Of a stretch of DNA of 56,970 nt, positions 44,509 through 52,313 are shown one piece after another. Each line of letters starts with the position of its first letter. The first letter of the stretch is position 1. A program made the position numbers and the translations under genes. The stretch comes from DATDPM01 sp041498815 (GTDB lineage Bacteria > Pseudomonadota > Alphaproteobacteria > DATDPM01): the NCBI GenBank assembly GCA_041498815.1, contig JBGQJC010000010.1, positions 1 to 56,970 on the forward strand, given 5' to 3'. Under the pieces are notes generated by a model. That model saw nothing but the letters and a program-made list of their open reading frames with translations. It was not told the origin of the DNA and ran no database searches.

Positions 44509-45273
44509 ATGACCTCGGAAAAAATCGCCTCTTCTCTCCTCAGCGCGTCAGCCGGCCTGGCGATGCTTGCGCTTTTGTCCGGCTGCGGGTTCACGCCCTC
44601 CGAAGCACAGTGGTCGCCGGCCGAGTCGCCCAAGGAAAACAGAGTCATTTTCCTGCGCGAGGTCTTCGAGGCCCGCTTCGACCCCGGCAAGGACCAGCTT
44701 TCACCGGCCGAGCAGAAGCGTTTCGGCGATTTCCTGGCCCGCGAAGAGGTGGGCTACGGGGACGAAATCTCGATTGCGGTGGCGTCCGGCGATGCCAAGG
44801 ACAAAAGCCTGGCCGCCCGGCGCCAGGCCTCCGTCACCGCCTATCTGAAGAGCCTCCATCTTAAAGCCGCGGCCGATTCGAACGGCGACGCGCCCCTCGA
44901 TCGGGCGGTCATCACCGTCGCGCGCTATGTCGTGGTGCCGCCCGATTGCCCCGATTGGAGCAAGCCGGCGGATGACGATCCGCGCAATACCCCCGCCAGC
45001 AATTTCGGCTGCGCCAACACCACCAATCTCGGTCTCATGGTCGCCGATCCCCACGACCTGGTAAGTGGAAAACGCTCGAATACCGCCGACGGCGAACGCG
45101 CGGCCATGGCCATCGACCGCTACCGCCAGGGCAAGGAAAAGCTCCCGCCGGAAGCGACGGAGCCGGTAACGGGTGGATCGTCGGGCGGCGGCAGCAGCAA
45201 AAGCAGCAGCGGCGGCGGCGCCACCACCGGCGGCGGCGGCGGCGCCACCACCGGCGGAGGCGCCACGCAATGA
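44509..45273 (+). CDS. cpaD: Tad pilus lipoprotein CpaD
   Basis: The 254-residue protein has a lipoprotein signal (LAMLALLSGCGF, lipobox LLSGC). The CpaD domain follows: ALVREVF-like FLREVFEARFDPGKDQLSPA, AVITVARYVVVPPDCPDWSK and the closing NFGCANTTNLGLMVADPHDL with its conserved Cys. The last 35 residues are Gly/Ser/Thr repeats, an unusually long low-complexity tail. CpaD supports the secretin at the outer membrane. It couples to cpaE by an ATGA overlap. Confidence 0.93.
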   Translation: MTSEKIASSLLSASAGLAMLALLSGCGFTPSEAQWSPAESPKENRVIFLREVFEARFDPGKDQLSPAEQKRFGDFLAREEVGYGDEISIAVASGDAKDKSLAARRQASVTAYLKSLHLKAAADSNGDAPLDRAVITVARYVVVPPDCPDWSKPADDDPRNTPASNFGCANTTNLGLMVADPHDLVSGKRSNTADGERAAMAIDRYRQGKEKLPPEATEPVTGGSSGGGSSKSSSGGGATTGGGGGATTGGGATQ

Positions 45274-46496
45274 GCAGCGCCGCCGCGATGCTGAACCGCC
45301 TGCGCGAGGCGTACCATCACGAGGAATTCCTCGCCTTCTCGCAGGATCCCGCGGTGCGGACGGTTCTGGGTGAATTCGCCAAGCATCACGCCTGGCCCGA
45401 TTACACCGTCCATGAGGGCGGCGTATCGGCGGCGATTCAATTTCTCGTCACGGCGCCGGCACCCCGCCGGCTGATCGTGGACCTGGGCGAAAGCCCGGAC
45501 CCGGTCACGGCCGTTCAGATGCTGCGCGATACCTGCGCCGCCGATACCGTGATCCTGACTTTAGGCGCGGTCAATGACGTGCGCCTCTACCGCGACATCT
45601 TGCGGGCGGGCGCCGCCGATTACATCGTCAAGCCGATCAGCAAGGAAATGCTCGAGGAAACGATCGAGCGGGCGCTGCGCAGCCACGGCCACGGGGCCGA
45701 GGCCAAGCCCGGCGAGGCCAAGCTCGGCCGCTTCGTCGTGTTCATCGGCGCCAAGGGCGGCATCGGGGCCAGCACGATTGCCACCAATTGCGCCTGGCTC
45801 ATTGCCCACGAACGCGGGACCAAGGTGGCGCTGGTCGATTTGGATCTTCAGTTCGGCACCACCGCCTTGAACCTTGATCTCGAGCCGAGCCACGGCCTCT
45901 CCGAGGCACTCGCGAATTCCAGCCGCATCGACAGCCTGTTCCTATCGAGCGCGATGGTGAACGCAAGCGAAAACCTGAGCGTGCTCGCCAGCGAAGAGTC
46001 GCTGGACCGCGAACCCGCGATCAATCCCGAAGCGGTGGCGCTCCTGCTCGATCAGTTGCGCCAGGGCTTCCCCATCGTGGTGGCCGATCTGCCGCGCGCG
46101 CAATTGTCGGCGAGCCGCGATCTTGTCGGCAAGGCGACCGATGTGGTCGTGGTGTGCGACCTCTCGCTTCCATCGGTGCGCGACACGCTGCGCCTGCTCG
46201 CTTTCCTCAAGGAAGCGGCGCCCGTTGCCAAGGTCAGCGTGCTCGCAAACCGCGTGACCAACGGCAAGGGCCAGATCTCCAAGGGCGATTTCGAGCGCGG
46301 GATCGAATCCAAGGTCACGTACCTCGTTCCGGACGAACCGAAGACCGCGGCCACGGCGACCAATGCGGGAAAAGCGCTCCCGGCGGTGGCGAAGAAAAGC
46401 GGCGTCGTGAAAGTTCTGCGCAGGCTCGCCCTCGATCTCGCCGGCCCCGGTGCGGGCAAGACCAAGCGCGGGTTCTGGCACAGGTTTTCAAGGTAA
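45270..46496 (+). CDS. cpaE: Tad pilus localisation ATPase CpaE (TadZ)
   Basis: The 408-residue protein has an N-terminal receiver-like domain (LIVDLGESPDPVTAVQMLRD, AGAADYIVKPISKEMLEET) and a C-terminal MinD/ParA ATPase. The deviant Walker A is KGGIGAST (162-169), and VALVDLDLQFGTTALNLDLE and VVVADLPRAQ follow. CpaE directs the pilus machine to its cell position. The order in the operon matches Caulobacter cpaA-F. Confidence 0.95.
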   Translation: MSSAAAMLNRLREAYHHEEFLAFSQDPAVRTVLGEFAKHHAWPDYTVHEGGVSAAIQFLVTAPAPRRLIVDLGESPDPVTAVQMLRDTCAADTVILTLGAVNDVRLYRDILRAGAADYIVKPISKEMLEETIERALRSHGHGAEAKPGEAKLGRFVVFIGAKGGIGASTIATNCAWLIAHERGTKVALVDLDLQFGTTALNLDLEPSHGLSEALANSSRIDSLFLSSAMVNASENLSVLASEESLDREPAINPEAVALLLDQLRQGFPIVVADLPRAQLSASRDLVGKATDVVVVCDLSLPSVRDTLRLLAFLKEAAPVAKVSVLANRVTNGKGQISKGDFERGIESKVTYLVPDEPKTAATATNAGKALPAVAKKSGVVKVLRRLALDLAGPGAGKTKRGFWHRFSR

Positions 46497-46502
46497 AACG
46501 CG

Positions 46503-48323
46503 ATGTTCGGCCGGCGCAAAGAAGAAGAGGCGGTAAGCGGCAGCCGCATGGACGCCGTCCGGCGCCGCCCGCAGGCACAGCCCGAGGATTTGCAGCAAGG
46601 GGTGCCGGCGGCCAATCCCGCCCCCCTTTCCATCGCCAATGCGCCGTCCCCATCCACGGCGGCGGCCCTCGTTGAATCTCCCGCGCCGGCACAAGCACCG
46701 GGCGCGGCCCGCGTCGCCGGCATCGACGAAATCAAGCCGCAACTGTTCGCGGTGATCATGACCCGCATCGGGGAGCAATCCGCGCTCACCCTGCCGCGCA
46801 AGGAAATCGCGCGCCTGGTGGGCGAGATCGTCACCCAGTATTTGTCGCAACAAAATCTCGCGGTACCGGCGCTCGAATCCCGCGGATTGATCACCACCCT
46901 CATCAATGAATTGATCGTCGCCGCCAAGACCACGGCCGGAGGCCGCGCCGCCGCCAGGGGCCAGCCCAAGGCCGATAACGCCCCCAATCTGAGCCAGGCG
47001 GTGGCGGAACTCGCCATGTCTCCGGCCGTGCTCGCCGCCGCCCAAAGTCCCGCGCGCCAAACCAGCCGCGCCAGCGTCGAAGACGCCGCGATCCGGATTC
47101 AGGCGCTCATCATGGACCGTATCGACGTTGTGGCGGCCTCCAAGCTCCCGCGCGACCAGATTGCGCGCCAGATCTCCGAAATCGTTTCCGAAATTCTGAC
47201 CGAGCAGAAGATTCAGCTCAACGCGCTCGAACAGCGCGATCTCGTCACCCTGCTGTTGAACGAGATGCTGGGTCTGGGACCTCTGGAGTCCCTGTTGGCC
47301 GATGAAACGATCACCGACATCATGGTCAACGGCGCCAAGCGGGTCTACATCGAGCGCCGCGGCAAGCTCGAGCTGAGCGAGGTCGAATTCCGCGACGATG
47401 CCCACGTGATGAACGTCGCAAGCCGCATCGTCACCGCGATCGGCCGGCGCGTGGATGAATCGAGCCCGCTCGTGGATGCGCGGCTGCAAGACGGAAGCCG
47501 CGTCAACATCATCATCCCGCCGCTTGCGATCGACGGGCCCACGATCTCGATCCGCAAATTCTCGAAAAAGGGAATCACGCTCGACATCATGGGCCGCCAG
47601 GGCAACATGTCGGAACAGATGGCGACCGTGCTCAAGATCGCCGCGCGCTCGCGCCTCAATATTCTGATCTCCGGCGGCACCGGCTCGGGTAAGACGACGC
47701 TGCTCAACGCGCTTTCGCAGTTGATCGACTCGACCGAGCGCATCGTCACCATCGAGGATGCGGCGGAATTGCAACTCCAGCAGCCGCACGTGGTCCGACT
47801 CGAAACCCGGCCCGCCAATCTCGAAGGCGACGGCGAAATCAACATGCGCGATCTCGTCAAGAACTCGCTCCGCATGCGCCCCGACCGCATCATCCTGGGC
47901 GAGGTCCGCGGCTCCGAGGCGGTGGACATGCTTCAGGCCATGAACACCGGCCATGAAGGTTCGCTCGGCACCATCCACGCCAACCGCCCGCGCGAGGCGC
48001 TCACCCGCCTCGAAAACATGATCGGGCTCGCCGGGATCAATCTGCCGGCCAAGGCGGTGCGCACCCAGATCGCGGCCGCGATCGACATGATCATCCAGAT
48101 AGCGCGCATGCGCGACGGCATGCGGCGCATTACCTCGATCATGGAAATCGTCGGCATGGAAGGCGACGTCATCACCACCCAGGAACTTTTCAATTACGAG
48201 TTCGAAGGCGAAACGGCGGAAGGGATGCTGCGCGGAACCTTCAAGTCCATGGGCCTGCGCCCCAATTTCACGCCCAAGGCGGAATACTTCAACCTCGACC
48301 GCGCGCTGCTTGAGGCGATCTGA
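46503..48323 (+). CDS. cpaF: Tad secretion ATPase CpaF (TadA) with a duplicated N-terminal domain
   Basis: The 606-residue hexameric motor drives Flp pilus extension and retraction. The core is standard: LGLGPLESLLADETITDIMV (256-275), Walker A GGTGSGKT (391-398), IEDAAELQLQQPHVVRLETR and GEVRGSEAVDMLQAMNTGHE. It is longer than a typical CpaF by roughly 100 residues or more. Residues about 73-139 repeat the helical domain at about 190-257 (compare LPRKEIARLVGEIVTQYL and LPRDQIARQISEIVSEIL). The two copies share about 26 of 63 residues by eye. A Pro/Ala-rich stretch begins the protein. It is followed by tadB with a TGATG overlap. Confidence 0.95.
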   Translation: MFGRRKEEEAVSGSRMDAVRRRPQAQPEDLQQGVPAANPAPLSIANAPSPSTAAALVESPAPAQAPGAARVAGIDEIKPQLFAVIMTRIGEQSALTLPRKEIARLVGEIVTQYLSQQNLAVPALESRGLITTLINELIVAAKTTAGGRAAARGQPKADNAPNLSQAVAELAMSPAVLAAAQSPARQTSRASVEDAAIRIQALIMDRIDVVAASKLPRDQIARQISEIVSEILTEQKIQLNALEQRDLVTLLLNEMLGLGPLESLLADETITDIMVNGAKRVYIERRGKLELSEVEFRDDAHVMNVASRIVTAIGRRVDESSPLVDARLQDGSRVNIIIPPLAIDGPTISIRKFSKKGITLDIMGRQGNMSEQMATVLKIAARSRLNILISGGTGSGKTTLLNALSQLIDSTERIVTIEDAAELQLQQPHVVRLETRPANLEGDGEINMRDLVKNSLRMRPDRIILGEVRGSEAVDMLQAMNTGHEGSLGTIHANRPREALTRLENMIGLAGINLPAKAVRTQIAAAIDMIIQIARMRDGMRRITSIMEIVGMEGDVITTQELFNYEFEGETAEGMLRGTFKSMGLRPNFTPKAEYFNLDRALLEAI

Positions 48324-49336
48324 TGGACATCCAGGCGGTGACGCCCTTGGGGCCGGTCAATCTCGTCGGCGTCCTGGTCTTCGCCGGAGCGTTCGTGGTG
48401 ATCGCGGCGCTGGCGCTCGCGTTCTTTGCCGGCGGCTCCGAAGAGCGCCTGCTGCGCGGCCGGCTGCACAAGCTTCGGCTGCGGCTCTCCGAGAAAGGCG
48501 GGCTTGAAGCCGTCGGCCAGCTCAAGCGCAGCTTTCAGGATTCCACGATCCCCGGCCTGGATCGCCTGATCAAGCGCATCGTTCCGCCCCCCGCGGAATT
48601 GCGCCGCAAGCTCGCGCGCACGGGCAAGCGCATTTCGCTCGGCGAATATTTGTTGACCAATTTGCTGATCGCGGCCGTGGTGGCGGCGCTCGCGCATTAC
48701 TTCACTTCAGCCCAGCCGGTGCTCGGAATACTCATCGGCGCCACCGTCGGAATCGGCCTTCCCTACATGGCGATCGGGCGCATGGCGGCGAAGCGGCTGA
48801 CGAATTTCCTGAAGCAATTCCCCGATGCGATCGATCTCATCGTGCGCGGCCTCAAATCGGGATTGCCGGCGACCGAATCGATCACCCTCGTCGGCCAGGA
48901 GATTCCCGATCCCGTCGGAATCGAATTCCGCCGCATCACGGATAGCATGAAGCTCGGCCAGCCGCTCGAAACCGCGCTCGCCGAGGCGGCGGGGCGTGTC
49001 CCGGTCAATGATTTCCAGTTCTTCGTCATCAGCCTGTCGGTGCAAAAAGAAACCGGCGGCAACCTGACCGAAACCCTGGAAAATCTGTCGAATTTGCTCC
49101 GCCGCCGGCAGCAGATGAAATTGAAGATTCGCGCCATGTCGTCGGAGGCCCGCGCCAGCGCCTATATCATCGGCTCGCTCCCCTTCATCCTGGGGGCCAT
49201 CATCTACGTCATGAATCCGGAATACACGTCGGCGCTGTTCTTGGATCCGCGCGGGCGGATCATGACCGGCGCCGGCCTGGTGTGGCTTTCGATCGGCGCC
49301 GCGATCATGGGCAAGATGGTGCGCTTCGAGATATGA
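48323..49336 (+). CDS. tadB: Tad pilus inner-membrane platform protein TadB (CpaG)
   Basis: The 337-residue protein has a type II secretion F domain with membrane helices at about 12-33, 107-145, 275-295 and 305-330. DAIDLIVRGLKSGLPATESI, FQFFVISLSVQKETGGNLTE and LENLSNLLRRRQQMKLKIRA are GspF/TadB motifs. It forms the inner-membrane platform with TadC and docks to CpaF. Start and stop overlap its neighbours, showing one transcript. Confidence 0.95.
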   Translation: MDIQAVTPLGPVNLVGVLVFAGAFVVIAALALAFFAGGSEERLLRGRLHKLRLRLSEKGGLEAVGQLKRSFQDSTIPGLDRLIKRIVPPPAELRRKLARTGKRISLGEYLLTNLLIAAVVAALAHYFTSAQPVLGILIGATVGIGLPYMAIGRMAAKRLTNFLKQFPDAIDLIVRGLKSGLPATESITLVGQEIPDPVGIEFRRITDSMKLGQPLETALAEAAGRVPVNDFQFFVISLSVQKETGGNLTETLENLSNLLRRRQQMKLKIRAMSSEARASAYIIGSLPFILGAIIYVMNPEYTSALFLDPRGRIMTGAGLVWLSIGAAIMGKMVRFEI

Positions 49337-50343
49337 ACTTCGCCAATTTCACTCACCTGCTGCCTTATGGCCTGCTGCATTCGGGGCTATCGGCCGAAGA
49401 CGCGATGATCGGCACGGCGGCGCTTGCCGCGGTGCTCACCGTGATCGCGGTCTGGAACGGGCTCTTGGTCCGCGACCCCACGGGCGCACGCATCCGCGAG
49501 CTCGCGCGCCGGCGCGATTCCCTGATGAGCAAGCTCAGGACGCCGACGCGCCACTCGTCGCGGACCAGGGGGCTGGGGTTCATGCACCAGGTGGTCTCGC
49601 GCCTCAAGCTCTTGAGCAGCGATAAGGCGCGCAACACCGCCGACAAGCTGGCCCAGGCGGGCATGCGCTCGCGCGACGCGCTCATCACCTATCTGTTCAC
49701 GAAGCTGTGCCTACCGGCCGCGCTCGGCGGGTGTGCCGCGGTGCTGTTCTATGGGCTCGGCGCTTACAATCTGACGCCGATGATGCGCCTCGCCGTGGTG
49801 ATGGGCACCATGGTCGCGGCCTTCTCCCTTCCCGAAATCATCCTCAAGAACATGGCCGACAAGCGGCGCAACAAGCTCCGCCTTGGCCTTCCCGATGCGC
49901 TCGACCTCATGGTGATCTGCGCCGAAGCCGGCTTGTCCCTGGACTCGGCGCTGAAACGGGTGGCGAGGGAAATGGCGCTGTCTTCCGCCGAAATCGCCGA
50001 TGAATTCGGCCTCACCTCGGTCGAGTTCGGATTCCTGCCCGAGCGTGCCCAGGCCCTCAGGAATTTGGTGCGCCGCTGCAATCTGCCCAGCATCCGGGGC
50101 GTGGTCAACACGCTGCTCCAATGCGAGCGCTACGGCACGCCGCTCGCCCAGTCGCTGCGCGTGCTCTCCGCCGAATATCGCAACGAACGCCTGATGAGGG
50201 CCGAGGAAAAGGCGGCCCGCCTGCCCGCCATCATGACCGTGCCGATGATCATGTTCGTACTGCCGCCCTTGTTCATCGTCTTGATCGGCCCCGGCATCCT
50301 CCGCTTCATCGACAGCATGAAGGGCATGACCATGCCGCACTGA
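49333..50343 (+). CDS. tadC: Tad pilus inner-membrane platform protein TadC (CpaH)
   Basis: The 336-residue protein is a second T2SSF-domain platform subunit. LGLPDALDLMVICAEAGLSL, DEFGLTSVEFGFLPERAQAL and PAIMTVPMIMFVLPPLFIVL are typical. The ATG at 49333 overlaps the tadB stop; an upstream start at 49282 would lie inside tadB. It is the last gene of the pilus operon: no tadD, tadE, tadF or tadG follows. Confidence 0.94.
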   Translation: MNFANFTHLLPYGLLHSGLSAEDAMIGTAALAAVLTVIAVWNGLLVRDPTGARIRELARRRDSLMSKLRTPTRHSSRTRGLGFMHQVVSRLKLLSSDKARNTADKLAQAGMRSRDALITYLFTKLCLPAALGGCAAVLFYGLGAYNLTPMMRLAVVMGTMVAAFSLPEIILKNMADKRRNKLRLGLPDALDLMVICAEAGLSLDSALKRVAREMALSSAEIADEFGLTSVEFGFLPERAQALRNLVRRCNLPSIRGVVNTLLQCERYGTPLAQSLRVLSAEYRNERLMRAEEKAARLPAIMTVPMIMFVLPPLFIVLIGPGILRFIDSMKGMTMPH

Positions 50344-50351
50344 CGGGCCAG

Positions 50352-50371
50352 CCGCCCGGAACTCCGGGCGG
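50352..50371 (+). terminator. Hairpin between convergent tadC and response regulator genes
   Basis: A perfect 8-bp stem (CCGCCCGG, 50352-50359, with CCGGGCGG, 50364-50371) closes an AACT loop. On the plus strand GTGGGGGTTTATTT follows, a weak T tract. It probably ends tadC transcription and could act from either side. Confidence 0.5.
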
Positions 50372-50383
50372 GTGGGGGTTTAT

Positions 50384-51031
50384 TTACGAGACCCAGCCGC
50401 TTTGGATCGCGAGGCGCACCGCCTGGGTGCGGTTGCTGACGTGGAACTTGCGGAACACTCCGCGCAGGTGAAGCTTCACCGTCACCTCTTGGATCCCGAG
50501 CTTCTCGCCGATCGCCTTGTTGGTGAGGCCGGAGGTCAGGAACTTCAGAACCTCGCGCTCGCGCGCCGTAAGCGCCGAAAGCGGACCATCCTCGCCGGGA
50601 TCGGACGCGTCGTCTCCGTTCAGGGGCTCGAGACTGTCGCGCGCCACCATCGCGGGCACGAAAGTCTCGCCCGCGAGCACCAGACGCAAGGCGCCGAGCA
50701 TGGCCTTGCTGCCGAGCGTCTTGGGAATGACGCCGGCGGCGCCGTGCTGGATCGCCTCGATCACGTCGTCGCGCCCGACGAAGCCCGAGATGATGATGAT
50801 CGGAATATTCGGGAAGCGCTGGCGCATGGCCTGGAGCCCGCCGAAGCGGTTCATCCCCGGCATGCGCAGATCGAGCAGGATGAGGTCGAGGTGGTCAACC
50901 CGCGCGGCGACGTCCAGCGCCTCGGGGAATGTTTTGGCCTCGGTTACCTTGACGTCGGGATCGAACCGTTCGAGGAAGAATCTCAGTGTCTCTCGAACCA
51001 AATCGTGATCATCGGCGAGGAGAAAATTCAT
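50384..51031 (-). CDS. NarL/LuxR-type response regulator
   Basis: The 215-residue protein has a receiver domain starting NFLLADDHDLVRETLRFFLE, with phosphoacceptor Asp54 in LILLDLRMPGM and the Lys in GVIPKTLGSKAM. A LuxR-type helix-turn-helix ends it (LTAREREVLKFLTSGLTNKA, IQEVTVKLHLRGVFRKFHVS). The ATG at 51031 starts the receiver; a longer frame into 51421 has no homologous content. It converges on the Tad operon, so pilus control is a reasonable guess. No histidine kinase is beside it. Confidence 0.94.
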   Translation of the reverse strand: MNFLLADDHDLVRETLRFFLERFDPDVKVTEAKTFPEALDVAARVDHLDLILLDLRMPGMNRFGGLQAMRQRFPNIPIIIISGFVGRDDVIEAIQHGAAGVIPKTLGSKAMLGALRLVLAGETFVPAMVARDSLEPLNGDDASDPGEDGPLSALTAREREVLKFLTSGLTNKAIGEKLGIQEVTVKLHLRGVFRKFHVSNRTQAVRLAIQSGWVS

Positions 51032-51723
51032 CTCCCTATCCCCGTTTTGACCGGGATGCCGCGGCTTCCCGGCAGCCGCCGTATGTCGCGCGTTTTCCCC
51101 CGCGCTTGTTACCCCAGAATGTTCCCCTACTCGGTAGTGTGCTCCCAGATTAGATTCATATACAAGAGGAGAACAGCCTTTAGATATTGAATATCGGGAA
51201 TTAGATCGAGTGTACGGTGTACAAATGATACAAACGTATAGGACGAGCTCTTCTTTCCTAGTTTTGTCATTACTCGATCGTATAGGCACAAAAAAGATTG
51301 AAACCGATCGATATCTCAACTGCATGCCCCCGTAACCAGAATCGACGCCTGTCCGCTCGGGTTCCTCGTCGCTCCATCGCGGTATTGACTGAGAATGAGG
51401 AGCCGAATCCTCGCTCCCCATTTGGCCGCATTTGGAAAATGCCGTATCGTTTTCGCGGCGGACCGAGGTCCCGCCGTCAAGCCCGCCGCGTCGGAAATAT
51501 GCGCCGCGTAATTCGTAGACTCCGCGAATACGCCCAGCGGTTGCGCCCGCGCCGTGCCAATTTCAATGTTTCGATGTTCTTGAAATCGGCCTCGCGCGGC
51601 CACATTTCAGCCGCCCATCCCGGTAAAAGCCACGGCGCCTCCCGCGACCAACGATTATATCCTCGTGATTTCAATTACTTATGAAAATAACCCGCGGAAA
51701 TTGCCGGGTCAGGTGGAGCTTCG
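51032..51723. other. Non-coding region upstream of the response regulator
   Basis: About 690 bases contain no supported gene. Bases 51110-51310 are A+T-rich and promoter-like, with several CGTATAG-type words. Bases 51310-51700 return to GC-rich sequence. An open frame at 51298-51684 (128 codons) is Arg-rich, lacks any family motif and has no good ribosome-binding site. No repeats or RNA family were recognised. Confidence 0.5.
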
Positions 51724-51852
51724 ATGAATTTGATGCTATGCAACACGCCGCGCTTTAGGCGCCGCCCGCCTTGGGGCCGGCCCGTTTCCGGGCCGGGGCC
51801 GTGCGACGCGAAACCTCCGGATCAAGAGGCGCCCTTGGGCGTTTGCGGCTGA
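51724..51852 (+). CDS. Possible small ORF (42 codons) coupled to the next gene
   Basis: An ATG at 51724 is preceded by GGTGGAG with a 5-base spacer. The frame encodes MNLMLCNTPRFRRRPPWGRP and continues Pro/Cys-rich to a TGA at 51850-51852. That stop overlaps the ATG of the next gene (TGATG). The next gene has no good ribosome-binding site of its own, so this ORF may act as its translational lead-in. No family was recognised, and the GC-rich composition could give such a frame by chance. Confidence 0.3.
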   Translation: MNLMLCNTPRFRRRPPWGRPVSGPGPCDAKPPDQEAPLGVCG

Positions 51853-52238
51853 TGGCTGGCTCGGATCGAGACAAGCTGATCGGCGCTGCCGATCTCGAAG
51901 CGATCGCCGCGCGCTGCGGGGCCGCGAGCAAGGGCCCGTGGGAAGTGCTTGAAGACCGTTTGGTGGATACCGCCTGGCTGAACGCCGCGACGCCCGACGA
52001 CGACAAGCCCATCGCGCTATTCGATTATCGCAGCGGCACCGAAAACAAGGCCAATGCCGCGTTTGTGGCGGCCGCGCGCAGCGACGTGTCGATGCTGCTC
52101 CAGCTGGTCAAGAGTCTGAGCAAGCGCGTCGAAGAGCTGCTCGAGGCCAATAACCGGGAAATCGCGGCGCGCGTCGAGGCCAACAAGCGGCTGCAGGAGG
52201 CGCTCGCCCGGACCGGCGCCCCGGCCGACAAGAAATGA
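51852..52238 (+). CDS. Ead/Ea22-like hypothetical protein
   Basis: The 128-residue soluble protein shows LEAIAARCGAASKGPWEVLE, then NKANAAFVAAARSDVSMLLQ, then a coiled coil (LVKSLSKRVEELLEANNREI). The pairing of an 'A-A-S/T-x-G-P-W' start with 'A-N-A-A-F-(I/V)-A-A-A-R' is typical of Ead/Ea22-like proteins from phages and prophages. No other phage gene is nearby. I chose the ATG at 51852, overlapped by the small ORF stop; an in-frame start at 51771 is the alternative. Function unknown. Confidence 0.65.
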   Translation: MAGSDRDKLIGAADLEAIAARCGAASKGPWEVLEDRLVDTAWLNAATPDDDKPIALFDYRSGTENKANAAFVAAARSDVSMLLQLVKSLSKRVEELLEANNREIAARVEANKRLQEALARTGAPADKK

Positions 52239-52313
52239 CCCCCGGGCGCCCCTGCTGCCGGCCCGCACCCGACTCTCTATATATATATGTGACGTGAAGC
52301 GGGGCCATTGGTC

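Noticed and set aside
46488..47978. A 496-codon minus-strand frame across cpaF
   Set aside because: It is the antisense shadow of a fully recognised CpaF with all ATPase motifs.
51298..51684. A 128-codon Arg-rich frame upstream of the Ead-like gene
   Set aside because: It has no motif, a poor start context and a composition typical of translated non-coding GC-rich DNA.
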